DNA from: Kribbella antiqua
GTDB lineage: Bacteria > Actinomycetota > Actinomycetes > Propionibacteriales > Kribbellaceae
Length of the DNA stretch: 64,000 bases
Direction: 5' to 3'
NCBI RefSeq assembly: GCF_004345665.1
Contig: NZ_SLWR01000015.1
Location: 1 to 64,000, forward strand
Position 1 is the stretch's first letter. Each line of letters starts with the position of its first letter. A program made the position numbers and the translations under genes. This document shows positions 6,976-15,304 of the stretch, piece after piece. Under the pieces are notes generated by a model, which did no database searches, was not told the origin of the DNA, and saw only the letters and a list, made by a program, of their open reading frames with translations.

Positions 6976-7407
6976 ATGAGGGCTCGGAACATCCCGGTAC
7001 CGGAGGCGAGCCTGGCCGGGATCGCGGCTGGGGTCGCGCTTGAGCAGGTCCGCCGGTGGAGGCTGAAGAGCCGGCCACGAGCCGGGTGGGCGCTGGTCGC
7101 CGCGGGAAGTCTGGTGATCGCGAGTTCGTTGAAGGCAGCGGGGAATACGGATCTCGCCAAGCCCGAAGGGCTCGTCACCAGTGGGCCGTACGCCGTCAGC
7201 CGGAATCCGATGTATGTCGGATGGGGCCTGCTGCAACTGGGGATCGGGCTGATCACCGGCTCCGGGTGGATGCTGGCGACGTTGCCGGCCGTCGGCGCCG
7301 GGCTGCGCCTGGACGTCGTACGTGAGGAACGTCGGCTGGAACAGCACTTCGGGGACGAGTACGAGCGCTACGCCGCAAAGGTCGGCCGGTACGTCCCCAC
7401 GCGATGA
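6976..7407 (+). CDS. Isoprenylcysteine methyltransferase / PEMT-like small membrane protein
   Basis: A 143-residue integral membrane protein of the isoprenylcysteine carboxyl methyltransferase / phospholipid methyltransferase type. The signature YAVSRNPMYVGWGLLQLG is the conserved RNP-Y motif. The ending REERRLEQHFGDEYERYAAKVGRYVP is the typical C-terminal motif that helps bind S-adenosylmethionine. Hydrophobic segments lie at about residues 37-52, 83-98 and 101-115. ATG 6976 is chosen because earlier in-frame starts fall inside tRNA-Ser(GCT). The stop codon directly abuts the first base of tRNA-Tyr (7408). The substrate is unknown, and nothing in this family is known to act on tRNA, so its presence here is unexplained. 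Confidence 0.75.
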   Translation: MRARNIPVPEASLAGIAAGVALEQVRRWRLKSRPRAGWALVAAGSLVIASSLKAAGNTDLAKPEGLVTSGPYAVSRNPMYVGWGLLQLGIGLITGSGWMLATLPAVGAGLRLDVVREERRLEQHFGDEYERYAAKVGRYVPTR

Positions 7408-7490
7408 GCAGGAGCGCCGCCGTGGGAGAGGCGGGGCGGTTTGTAAAGCCGTTGCCACGCGCTGAGCAGGTTCGAATCCTGCCTCCTGCA
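7408..7490 (+). tRNA. tRNA-Tyr(GTA)
   Basis: A class II tRNA of 83 bases. The acceptor is GCAGGAG/CTCCTGC and the D stem CCGCC/GGCGG. The anticodon stem GCGGT/GCCGT (two G-U pairs) encloses TTGTAAA, with anticodon GTA at 7443-7445. There is a medium-long variable arm, T arm GCAGG-TTCGAAT-CCTGC, and discriminator A. Position 8 is C instead of U. The first base follows the preceding gene's stop codon with no gap, so 5' maturation must cut that transcript. Confidence 0.88.
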
Positions 7491-7530
7491 CTCAACACAA
7501 GCTCAACACAACTAGAGAGGAGGACCGGCC

Positions 7531-7725
7531 ATGGCCGACCTCAGGAACAGAAAGCGAGTGCCCGGCGGTAGGACCGGTGCTCCGGTCAGCCAAGGTCACG
7601 CGCTGCGCCGGGTACGGCTCGCCTGCGGGCACGTACAGCGCGACCGGATCGCCCACCGCGGCGATCACGTCTGGTGCGAAGCCGACTGCTCCGACTGGGT
7701 CCGCGTCGTCTCAGTCGAGGAGTAG
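7531..7725 (+). CDS. Small Cys/His-rich basic protein, 64 aa
   Basis: A 64-residue basic protein preceded by GAGAGGAGG. The N-terminal third is Arg/Lys-rich (RNRKRVPGGRTG). The rest reads VRLACGHVQRDRIAHRGDHVWCEADCSDW, with three Cys and two or three His spaced like a small zinc-binding fold. This type is common in actinophages and mobile islands. The basic tail plus putative zinc site suggests nucleic-acid binding, which is inference. It is the last gene of the island and the only one after tRNA-Tyr. Confidence 0.6.
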   Translation: MADLRNRKRVPGGRTGAPVSQGHALRRVRLACGHVQRDRIAHRGDHVWCEADCSDWVRVVSVEE

Positions 7726-7731
7726 TACGCC

Positions 7732-7761
7732 GTACGCCGCGGGCCGGGTCCCGCGGCGTAC
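7732..7761 (+). terminator. Hairpin closing the tRNA island
   Basis: A perfect 12-bp stem GTACGCCGCGGG with its complement at 7750-7761 and a 6-base loop lies 6 bases after the last island gene. It separates the plus-strand island from the convergent fucosidase operon. There is no T tract. Confidence 0.7.
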
Positions 7762-7826
7762 GACCCTGGTGACGGATTCTCGCCCGGCCCTCCGAAGGCC
7801 GGGTTCCACTCCAGGCAGGGGGACGA

Positions 7827-9776
7827 TCAGGCGATGGCGATTCCGAAGATGTGGGCGCGGGGCTGCGTCGGGCCACCATCGCCGTACCGGGGCAGCGTGA
7901 TCCACGCGAGCGTCTTGGACGGATCGAGCGCAGCCTGGCAGAACCCGACCCGAGCCGGGCGATCCACGCGTCCCGCCGATGAGTTGTAGTAGGGCATCAC
8001 GATGACCTCCTCGGCGCCGGGCGGGTAGACGCCCTGACCCAGGGTGTCCAACGCCAGGAACGGAACTTCGGCAGAAGTGCCATCCGTGTAACGAACAAGC
8101 CCCGGTCCGTAGCTCCGATCGGCCGTACCCGCGAGCAAGATGCCGATCCGGCTACCGCTGCCCGACAAGCTGATCCGCTGACCGTCCGCCGCAACATGCC
8201 GGGCCGTCCAGCGGAAGCTGAATCCCGCATGCTCGATGACCCCACCCGGTACGACGCCCACAGCCGCGAGCGCCTGCGCGGACAGACTCATCCCGGCACC
8301 GTCCAGATCAGCGGCACCAGGATCCGCGTCGTCACTGACTCCGACCTTGTCGCACGCCGCCTCGAAGCTCTCGAAAGTCCGAGCCACCGGCACGGTCGGG
8401 TCGAAGTGGCGCGACACCGACACTTCCGCATCACCCCGAGCAGCCAGGATCCGAACCCGAACCTCAGGTGACGTCACCGGCTCGTCCAGTACGACGAACC
8501 GCCGATGCCCCACCGTCGTACCAGCGGCGATCTGCACCCACGACTCGTTGACCAAGGCATCGACCGCGAAGGCCTCGACCTGCTGACCGTGGGTGATGTC
8601 CTCCTGCAACCCGACCACGTTGAAGGTGCTCGCATCCCCACTCCCGTACGCCGACCGGAGCGTCGAGCCGAACTCGGCGAGCCGCTCGACATCCGGCGGG
8701 GCGATCAGACCGCGTCGATCCGGCGGGATGTTGAGCAGCAGCACCGCGTTGCGCCCGACCGAATTGCGATACATGTCCAGGAGTTGCGCGACCGACTTCA
8801 CCGAGTCGTCGTGCTCAGGGTGGTAGAACCATCCCGGCCGGATCGAGACGTCGACCTCGGCCGGATACCACTTGAGATAGTCCGCCTTGGCCAGCACGTC
8901 CGGGCCGGCCAGATCCTCCGCCTCATCGGAAGTGACCAGGCTCTTCCGCAACTCACCGGGCGTCCCCGTGAACGGTACGACGCTCCACTCGGAGTACCGC
9001 GCGTAGCCGCTTTCGTTGCCCACCCACCGCACATCCGGCCCGCCGACCGCGATCGTTGCCTCCGGCGCCAACCGCCGGACCAGATCGAACCAGGCGTCGT
9101 AGTCGTAGGTCTGCGCGGTCCCGGTCGGGTCGGCCCCGTCCAGCCACACTTCGGAGATCGGCCCGTACTGCGTGAGCAGTTCGTACAGCTGGTTCAGGTA
9201 GAACCGGTTGTAGTCGTCAACGGCGTACGAGAACGACGGCAGCTCACCCGACTCCACCAGCGCAGCACGGTCGTCACCGGGGACGAGAGTCGGGATGACC
9301 GACTCAACCACCGCACTGCCGTTTCCATAGCAACCAGCTTTCGCCTGGTGAAGGTCGGCCGGAGAGAGATAGACACCAAAGGCCAGATCGTGCGCCTTCG
9401 ACGCGGCGGCCAACTCGGCAACCACATCACCCTGGAACGGGCTGGCGGTGACCGTGTGCGGGAGATACCGGCTCGGCCAGAGGCAGAATCCGTCGTGGTG
9501 CTTCGCGGTCAGGATCACCCCTTTGAACTCGGCCGACACCAGCGCTCGTGCCCACTGATCGCAGTCCAGCGACGTGGGGTTGAAGACCGCCGGATCGTCC
9601 AGCCCGGTGCCACACTCCAGACCGGTGAAAGTGTTCGGACCGAAGTGCACGAAGGCGATGAGCTCCTGCCGCTGCCAGGCCACCTGACGTGGCGCCGGCC
9701 GGACCAGAGACGCCTTGTGACGCAGCTCCTCCGGGCTGTCGTCCGGGCCGACCTCGACCCACAGGTTGTCAGTCAT
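7827..9776 (-). CDS. GH29 alpha-L-fucosidase
   Basis: A 649-residue protein with no signal peptide, so probably cytoplasmic. The catalytic barrel carries GH29 landmarks: ELIAFVHFGPNTFTGLECGT near the start, VILTAKHHDGFCLWPSRY, and SEVWLDGADP with the nucleophilic Asp at about residue 213. A middle galactose-binding-like module (VVGLQEDITHGQQVEAFAVD onward) and a C-terminal beta domain follow. The start is ATG 9776; it overlaps the stop of the upstream GxGYxYP gene by 4 bp, so it is translationally coupled and last in the importer operon. It should remove terminal alpha-L-fucose from imported oligosaccharides. Substrate linkage cannot be read from sequence. Confidence 0.93.
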   Translation of the reverse strand: MTDNLWVEVGPDDSPEELRHKASLVRPAPRQVAWQRQELIAFVHFGPNTFTGLECGTGLDDPAVFNPTSLDCDQWARALVSAEFKGVILTAKHHDGFCLWPSRYLPHTVTASPFQGDVVAELAAASKAHDLAFGVYLSPADLHQAKAGCYGNGSAVVESVIPTLVPGDDRAALVESGELPSFSYAVDDYNRFYLNQLYELLTQYGPISEVWLDGADPTGTAQTYDYDAWFDLVRRLAPEATIAVGGPDVRWVGNESGYARYSEWSVVPFTGTPGELRKSLVTSDEAEDLAGPDVLAKADYLKWYPAEVDVSIRPGWFYHPEHDDSVKSVAQLLDMYRNSVGRNAVLLLNIPPDRRGLIAPPDVERLAEFGSTLRSAYGSGDASTFNVVGLQEDITHGQQVEAFAVDALVNESWVQIAAGTTVGHRRFVVLDEPVTSPEVRVRILAARGDAEVSVSRHFDPTVPVARTFESFEAACDKVGVSDDADPGAADLDGAGMSLSAQALAAVGVVPGGVIEHAGFSFRWTARHVAADGQRISLSGSGSRIGILLAGTADRSYGPGLVRYTDGTSAEVPFLALDTLGQGVYPPGAEEVIVMPYYNSSAGRVDRPARVGFCQAALDPSKTLAWITLPRYGDGGPTQPRAHIFGIAIA

Positions 9777-11317
9777 CGAGCCTTGTTCTCCTTGATCAGC
9801 TGGACGAGTTCGGTCGGAGTGACCACCTCGACATCGGGGTCGAGCCCTTGGACCACGGTCTTGATCGCGGTCAGGTTCTTGGTCCAGACATGCACCAGGA
9901 CCAAGGTATAGCCGTCGGCCGAGGTGGGATCCGCCGGCCGGGAGTTGATGTTGTCGATCAGCTGCTGTTCCTCGGTCAGGCCCTGCCACAGTACGTCGCG
10001 CTGGGCCACGACCGGCTTCCCGTCGTACCAGTTGATGCCGCCGTTGGCGTCCGGACCGAAGTAGAACAGCGCGTCCGTGTTCGGCTGGCTGAGGAACTTC
10101 GTCCACAACGAGCCGCGGTTGAAGACGTTCTGGTCCTCGAGGATTTCGACGATGCCCAGATCGGCCCGGCCGAGGTAGGAGTTCATCCGGGTGACGTAGC
10201 GATCGAGGTCGGCCGACGGCATCCGGCTGGGATAGGTGTAACCGGTACCGCTCGGCCCGGCGATGAAGTCCTCGGACGTTGCCCCGCGCAACGCGTCGCG
10301 ATAGTACGACGCCATCGCGGACGGAGCGAGGTCGGCGAGTGACGGGCTGATGCCGTAGCCGACGTCCGAGAAGCCGCGGTCCGGGCTGTCCCGGTACTCC
10401 TTCATGCTCCACAGGTTGTAGGCAACGTTGTCCCCGTCGCTGATCACGAACGAGACATAGTGCTTCTTGGCAGTAGTGGCAGCAGGCAACGGTTTCTGTC
10501 GCAGGTCCACCCCGCGCACGGAGCTCAACGCGGCCAGGTTCGGCGCGACATCCGACGGGATGGACGTGACACCCTGCTCCGAGGCCTGCTTGATCATGTC
10601 GGACTCGCTGTTGCCGTACCCCATCAGCGTCGCGCCCGGCGCGAGGTCCGCAAGCACCTTGCGACGCCATGAGGTGACACCGTCGTAGAACGTGAACGCA
10701 TTCGTCAGCGTCGCGTAGTCGCGCAGGTGGTACGAGATCTCCGGGTTCAGCTCAGCCGCGATGGTTGTCGAGAACAAGGACTTGTAGTTGCTGTAGGCCC
10801 ATTTCTCGGTCTTGTCCGAGACATCCATCAGCTCTGACGTGATGCCCAGGGCACGTACTTGCGCCTCTTGCGACCGATCGACCGGCAACGCATGCAGCGG
10901 TCCACTCAAAGAAGTTGCCACATTCACCGACTGAGGATTCGCGGCGTAGTCGTACAGGAGGTAGCCCCGGACGTACTTCTTGAACTTGCGCAGCAGGTCG
11001 GAGGAGGAGGTCGCCGCGGACACCGTGATGCCGTACGTCGTCTGCAGGTCGCTCAGCCAGGCAGCACCCGGCCCACCCTCGTCGATGAAGATCTGGTCCG
11101 GCGAGGATTTCGCCACCAGGCCTTGCAACGACGCGACCAGCACACCATCGGCGCGACCGGTCAGATTGGCGGACGGTATGGCGGCCAGCGACCGCAACGA
11201 AGTGCCCTGCGGCAAGGCGACAGCGGCCGCGGGAGCAGTCGTTGAGGCAGTCGCAGGTACCAGAGCACTGCATGCCATTGCCAAGCCGGTGATCGCCACC
11301 AGCAGTCTGCGCTTCAT
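9773..11317 (-). CDS. Secreted GxGYxYP-family protein
   Basis: A 514-residue protein. The N-terminus MKRRLLVAITGLAMACSALV ends in an Ala-rich stretch that fits a Sec signal peptide. The family-defining motif appears as GPSGTGYTYPSRMP at about residue 350. Other conserved-looking stretches are YVSFVISDGDNVAYNLW and GGINWYDGKP. Members are usually secreted, often next to glycoside hydrolases, and are suspected glycan-active enzymes, but to my knowledge the reaction is not established. The gene overlaps the downstream fucosidase by 4 bp and the upstream ABC ATPase by 4 bp. Placement between importer and fucosidase suggests extracellular trimming or binding of the same glycan. Confidence 0.88.
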   Translation of the reverse strand: MKRRLLVAITGLAMACSALVPATASTTAPAAAVALPQGTSLRSLAAIPSANLTGRADGVLVASLQGLVAKSSPDQIFIDEGGPGAAWLSDLQTTYGITVSAATSSSDLLRKFKKYVRGYLLYDYAANPQSVNVATSLSGPLHALPVDRSQEAQVRALGITSELMDVSDKTEKWAYSNYKSLFSTTIAAELNPEISYHLRDYATLTNAFTFYDGVTSWRRKVLADLAPGATLMGYGNSESDMIKQASEQGVTSIPSDVAPNLAALSSVRGVDLRQKPLPAATTAKKHYVSFVISDGDNVAYNLWSMKEYRDSPDRGFSDVGYGISPSLADLAPSAMASYYRDALRGATSEDFIAGPSGTGYTYPSRMPSADLDRYVTRMNSYLGRADLGIVEILEDQNVFNRGSLWTKFLSQPNTDALFYFGPDANGGINWYDGKPVVAQRDVLWQGLTEEQQLIDNINSRPADPTSADGYTLVLVHVWTKNLTAIKTVVQGLDPDVEVVTPTELVQLIKENKAR

Positions 11318-12315
11318 GAAGCCTCACTCTCTGACGTGTAGAGCCAGCAGTTGGTCCAGTGGCCATCCGCGGCCGATGTACGAGCCGGGAAGGCGGTGCG
11401 GCACTCGGCCTTGGCGACCGGGCAGCGGGGATGGAAGCGGCAACCACCCGGGGGATCGATCAGACTCGGCGGCTCTCCCGCATCCGCAATCGGGAGGAAC
11501 GACGACTGGCCGGCCGCCGACACCGTGCGCGCCGGATCGGGCGATGCCTCGAGCAACAACTTCGTGTACGGATGCTGCGGGTTCTGGATCACCTGCTCGG
11601 CAGGGCCGCCCTCGACGAGCTGACCGGCGTACATCACGCAGATCTCCTCGGCGAGATACCGCGCGCTGGCGATGTCGTGGGTGATGTACAGCAGCGCCAG
11701 CCCTTCTTCGTCTCGCAAGGAAGCCAGCAGGTTGAGCAGGTCGAGCCGCATCGACACGTCCAGCATCGAGATCGGCTCGTCGCCGAGCAGCACTTTCGGC
11801 GCCACGGCCAGCGCCCGGGCGATCGAGACTCGCTGGCGCTGCCCGCCGGACAGCTCGTGCGGCAGCTTCCCGATGAAGTCCTGCGTCGGCGTCAGACTGA
11901 CCCGGCGCAGGAGTTCGTGCATCCGCTCTTCCAGATCACCGTCGAAATGGTGCAGCCGCAGTGCCCGCCGGAGGTTGTGGCGGACCGTGTGCATCGGGTT
12001 GAGCGACGCGAACGGATCCTGCAACACCATCTGGACCTCGGAGTAGTACGCCCGCGCCGTACTGCCCCGCCGTACTCCGACCGGTTCGCCCCGGAGCCGG
12101 ATCTCCCCCGAGGTCGGCTGATACATCAGCGCGAAGAGGCGGGCGAGCGTAGTCTTCCCGCTGCCGCTCTCACCCACGAGCGCGACAGTCCGGCCGCGAT
12201 GCAGCCGCAGGCTGACGTGCTCGAGCGCCCGTACTGTCGCGGTCCGTCCGAGCCCACCGCGCACGGTGAACCGCATGCTCACGTCCACCGCTTCGAGTAC
12301 CGCCGGATCAGGCAT
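11314..12315 (-). CDS. Oligopeptide/oligosaccharide ABC transporter ATPase (OppF type)
   Basis: A 333-residue ATPase. Walker A is GESGSGKTT (about residue 40), the Q-loop region MVLQDPFASLNP, the signature LSGGQRQRVSIARAL, Walker B VLLGDEPISMLD, and the switch ITHDI. The C-terminal oligopeptide-transporter domain contains GCRFHPRCPVAKAEC with paired Cys residues. Start ATG 12315 overlaps the paired ATPase by 8 bp. It powers import with the partner ATPase and two permeases. In a locus with fucosidase and beta-galactosidase, an oligosaccharide cargo is more likely than peptides. Confidence 0.92.
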   Translation of the reverse strand: MPDPAVLEAVDVSMRFTVRGGLGRTATVRALEHVSLRLHRGRTVALVGESGSGKTTLARLFALMYQPTSGEIRLRGEPVGVRRGSTARAYYSEVQMVLQDPFASLNPMHTVRHNLRRALRLHHFDGDLEERMHELLRRVSLTPTQDFIGKLPHELSGGQRQRVSIARALAVAPKVLLGDEPISMLDVSMRLDLLNLLASLRDEEGLALLYITHDIASARYLAEEICVMYAGQLVEGGPAEQVIQNPQHPYTKLLLEASPDPARTVSAAGQSSFLPIADAGEPPSLIDPPGGCRFHPRCPVAKAECRTAFPARTSAADGHWTNCWLYTSESEAS

Positions 12316-13312
12316 CGACAACCTCCGACCGATCGTGAGAATGCAGATGGCAGGCGACCTCTTGATCGCCCACCGCCGAAAGCCGCGGTACGACGCTGTC
12401 GCACGGCTCGAACCGCTTCGGGCAGCGCGGATGGAAAGCACACCCGGACGGCAGCCGGCGCAGATCCGGCGGCGTGCCCGGGATGCCGTGCAAGCGCTCG
12501 ACCGGCGCATGCAGTGGGGGAAACGACGCCCGCAGCCCGGCCGTGTACGGGTGCGAGGGCCGGTGGTAGATGTCGTGCGCCGTACCGACCTCGACGATCT
12601 TCCCGGCGTACATGATCGCGATCCGGTCAGCCAGCTCGACCAGCAACGACAGATCGTGCGTGACCAGCACCACCGCGAACCCGAGCTCGTCACGCAGTCG
12701 CAGCACGTTGGCCAGGATCTGCCGCTGCATCACCACATCCACCGCGGTGGTCGGCTCGTCCATCACCACCAGATCCGCACCACATGCCAACGCCAACGCA
12801 ATGGTCGCCCGCTGTCGTGTCCCTCCGGACAACTCATGCGGATAGCTCCGAGCTTGCGCCGCGGTCAGTCCGACCAACGACAACAATTCCTCAGTACGAC
12901 GCTCCGCACCGGCGCGACCGAGTCCTCGGTCGTGGTGCCGGAGTACGTCGGTGAATTGTGCACCGAGTCGCAGCACCGGGTTCAGCGCGTTCATCGCGCT
13001 CTGCATGACGATCGCCAGGTCACGCCAGCGGTGTTTCCGCAACTGCTTCTCGGTCAGCGGCACCAGGTCGATCGGCTCAGCGACACCGTGCGGCCGGAAC
13101 AGGATCTGGCCGGCCGTCGTCACCGCAGGCGGCCGTTCCAACCGGGTGAGCGCAGTGATCAGCGTCGACTTGCCCGACCCCGACTCCCCCGCGACACCGA
13201 GGATCTCACCGCGCCGGACCGTGAACGAGACGTCGTCACACGCCCGCACCGAGCCGCCTTCGGCGACGTACTCGACCGTGAGCCCACGGACCTCCAGCAA
13301 GTCGTCACTCAT
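12308..13312 (-). CDS. Oligopeptide/oligosaccharide ABC transporter ATPase (OppD type)
   Basis: A 334-residue partner ATPase with GESGSGKSTLITAL (Walker A), IVMQSAMNALNP, ELSGGTRQRATIALALA (signature), LVVMDEPTTAVD (Walker B) and LVTHDLSLL. The Opp C-terminal Cys motif GCAFHPRCPKRFEPC is present. It starts inside the end of the permease gene (8-bp overlap at 13305-13312) and overlaps the OppF-type gene by 8 bp, so the four transport genes form one tightly coupled unit. Confidence 0.92.
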   Translation of the reverse strand: MSDDLLEVRGLTVEYVAEGGSVRACDDVSFTVRRGEILGVAGESGSGKSTLITALTRLERPPAVTTAGQILFRPHGVAEPIDLVPLTEKQLRKHRWRDLAIVMQSAMNALNPVLRLGAQFTDVLRHHDRGLGRAGAERRTEELLSLVGLTAAQARSYPHELSGGTRQRATIALALACGADLVVMDEPTTAVDVVMQRQILANVLRLRDELGFAVVLVTHDLSLLVELADRIAIMYAGKIVEVGTAHDIYHRPSHPYTAGLRASFPPLHAPVERLHGIPGTPPDLRRLPSGCAFHPRCPKRFEPCDSVVPRLSAVGDQEVACHLHSHDRSEVVDA

Positions 13313-14210
13313 CAGAGTCAGCCCCCTTCACCGCGGCCTGGCGGGCGCGGCGGACCAGTGTGCGGCGAGCGTTGCGCAGCCGTGGGTTGGAGATTTCGTC
13401 GATGCCGAAGTTGACCAGCGTCACTGATGCCCCCAGCAACGCGATACACAGGCCGGGCGGCGCGAACCACCACCACATGCCACCGAGCAGCGCGTTGCCC
13501 TGCTGGGCCTCGCTGATCATGCTTCCCCAACTGACGGTCGACGCCGACGACAACCCGAGGAACGCGAGCCCGGCCTCAGCCAGCACGCCGCCGACGAATC
13601 CACCGAGGAACATCGCGGAGATCCAGCCGATCAGATGCGGCAGCACCTCGACCAGTGCCAGCCTGACCCGGCTCTCCCCGAGCATCCGCATCGCGACGAC
13701 GAAGTCCCGGTTGCGCAGGCTCAGTGTCTGCGAGCGAAGCGCCCGGGTGCCGCCGGCCCAGCCGAAGATGCCGATGATGATGCCGATCACCACCGGACCG
13801 CCGCCCTGGGTGTAGCCGCTGATGACGAAGATCAACGCGAACGCCGGCATGGTCAGGAAGACGTTCGTCAGTGCCGTGAGCACCGAGTCCACGACACCGC
13901 CGGCCAGGCCCGCCGTGACACCGACCAGGACAGCGATCGAAGTGCCCAGGACAGAGGCGACCAGACCGGCGATCATCGATTGCCGCGCACCGGTGATCAG
14001 CTGCGCGAGGACGTCCTGACCCGAGGCCGTCGTACCGAGAAGGTGGCCGGCGCTCGGCGGCGTACTGACCGAGTCGACGTCCAGGGCGGTCGGGCTGATG
14101 TGCAGCACGGAACTGCAGAACCACGGACCGAGGAGTGCGAGCAGGCAGAAGAGCAGGAACACAGTCAGTCCGGCGCGAACCTTCCAGCCGGAGAGGAATC
14201 GGAGCACCAT
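13305..14210 (-). CDS. ABC transporter permease (DppC/OppC type)
   Basis: A 301-residue inner-membrane permease. The first transmembrane helix is at about residues 12-32. A periplasmic segment contains HLLGTTASGQDVLAQLITGARQS, characteristic of OppC-type subunits. Further hydrophobic segments follow, with the ATPase-coupling loop around RALRSQTLSLRNRDFVVAMRMLGES. The C-terminus is Arg/Lys-rich and cytoplasmic. It lies 3 bp downstream of the DppB-type permease gene. Confidence 0.92.
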   Translation of the reverse strand: MVLRFLSGWKVRAGLTVFLLFCLLALLGPWFCSSVLHISPTALDVDSVSTPPSAGHLLGTTASGQDVLAQLITGARQSMIAGLVASVLGTSIAVLVGVTAGLAGGVVDSVLTALTNVFLTMPAFALIFVISGYTQGGGPVVIGIIIGIFGWAGGTRALRSQTLSLRNRDFVVAMRMLGESRVRLALVEVLPHLIGWISAMFLGGFVGGVLAEAGLAFLGLSSASTVSWGSMISEAQQGNALLGGMWWWFAPPGLCIALLGASVTLVNFGIDEISNPRLRNARRTLVRRARQAAVKGADSDE

Positions 14211-14213
14211 GTT

Positions 14214-15287
14214 TCAGCTCGCCTCCCTGGTCCGCGGGTCGAGCAGGACATACAGCGAGTCGGCCAAGAAGTTCGCGAGCAGGACGGTCAGGGTGATCAG
14301 CAAGAAGACCGCCTGCATAGTCGGGTAGTCGCGGTTCGAGACGGCGTCGAAGAGCAGGAACCCCATCCCGGGATAGGAGAAGACGATCTCGGTCAGCAGC
14401 GACCCACCGACCAGTCCGCCGATCGCCAGGGCGAAGTTGGTCACGCTCGGGAGCAGGGCGTTGCGCGCGGCGTACCTGAGCATCACCGTCCAGCCGGGGA
14501 GCCCTTTGGCCCGGGCCAGCAGCACGTAGTCTTCGCTCAGCGTGGTGACCATCATGTTCCGTTGCCCGAACACCCAGCCGCCGAAAGCCGAGAACACAAT
14601 CGTTGCTACCGGCAACGCCCCGTAGCCCAGCGCGCTTGCCATGAACGGCAGATTGAAGCCCGGCGTCGCATCCGGCGCGTAACCGCCCGAGACAGGTGCC
14701 CAGCGCAACTTCACCGCGAAGATCCAGACCGCCAGCAGAGCGACCCAGAAGTACGGTACGACGCCGACCACGGTGGACAGCGGCGTCACGACCGAGTCCA
14801 GCCCGCGGCCCGGACGCCAGCCGACCAGGATCCCCAGCCCGACACCGATGACGAAGGCAAGCGCCGTCGCGCTGCCGACCAGCATCAGCGTCCACGGCAG
14901 CGCCGACATCACCAGATCGGCGACCGGGACCGGGTACTGACTGATCGACAGCCCGAGGTCACCGTGGATCAGCTGGCCGAGGTAACCCCAGTACTGCGTG
15001 ATCAGCGACTGGTCCGGGCTGCCGAACAGCAACCGGATCGACTCCACTGTCGCCGGGTTCGGCGGCTGCCCGGTCCGCTGGGTGATCTGGGCGATCATCA
15101 CCGTCGCCGGATCACCCGGCATCAGCCGCGGGATGAAGAAGTTCAGCGTGACCGCCACCCAGGTGACCAGCAGGTAGAACCCCAGCCGCTTGCCCAGGTA
15201 CGACGTACGCCGCCGCGGCCTGGCCGTCTGCTCCTTTGCGGCCGGTTCGGCGAGCGCGGCCTCGGATGCCATCATCGGATCGGTCAC
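14214..15287 (-). CDS. ABC transporter permease (DppB/OppB type)
   Basis: A 357-residue permease. GTG 15287 is chosen because AAGGAGG lies 6 bases upstream; the next in-frame ATG is four codons later. The protein has a ~25-residue cytoplasmic Ala/Arg tail, a first membrane helix (LGFYLLVTWVAVTLNFFIPRLMPGDP, with the OppB-type PGDP motif), and a coupling loop near EDYVLLARAKGLPGWTVMLRYAARNALLP. It pairs with the DppC-type subunit. The substrate-binding protein gene ends 17 bp upstream. Confidence 0.92.
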   Translation of the reverse strand: MTDPMMASEAALAEPAAKEQTARPRRRTSYLGKRLGFYLLVTWVAVTLNFFIPRLMPGDPATVMIAQITQRTGQPPNPATVESIRLLFGSPDQSLITQYWGYLGQLIHGDLGLSISQYPVPVADLVMSALPWTLMLVGSATALAFVIGVGLGILVGWRPGRGLDSVVTPLSTVVGVVPYFWVALLAVWIFAVKLRWAPVSGGYAPDATPGFNLPFMASALGYGALPVATIVFSAFGGWVFGQRNMMVTTLSEDYVLLARAKGLPGWTVMLRYAARNALLPSVTNFALAIGGLVGGSLLTEIVFSYPGMGFLLFDAVSNRDYPTMQAVFLLITLTVLLANFLADSLYVLLDPRTREAS

Positions 15288-15304
15288 GCCGACCTCCTTC
15301 TTGA

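Noticed and set aside
9777..10670. Long in-frame extension upstream of the fucosidase start
   Set aside because: It overlaps the GxGYxYP gene on the same strand in another frame, has no ribosome site, and its translation is low-complexity Arg/Pro-rich sequence.
11314..15287. A nickel or peptide importer as the specific function
   Set aside because: The Opp/Dpp family covers many cargoes; the surrounding fucosidase, beta-galactosidase and LacI genes favour an oligosaccharide.
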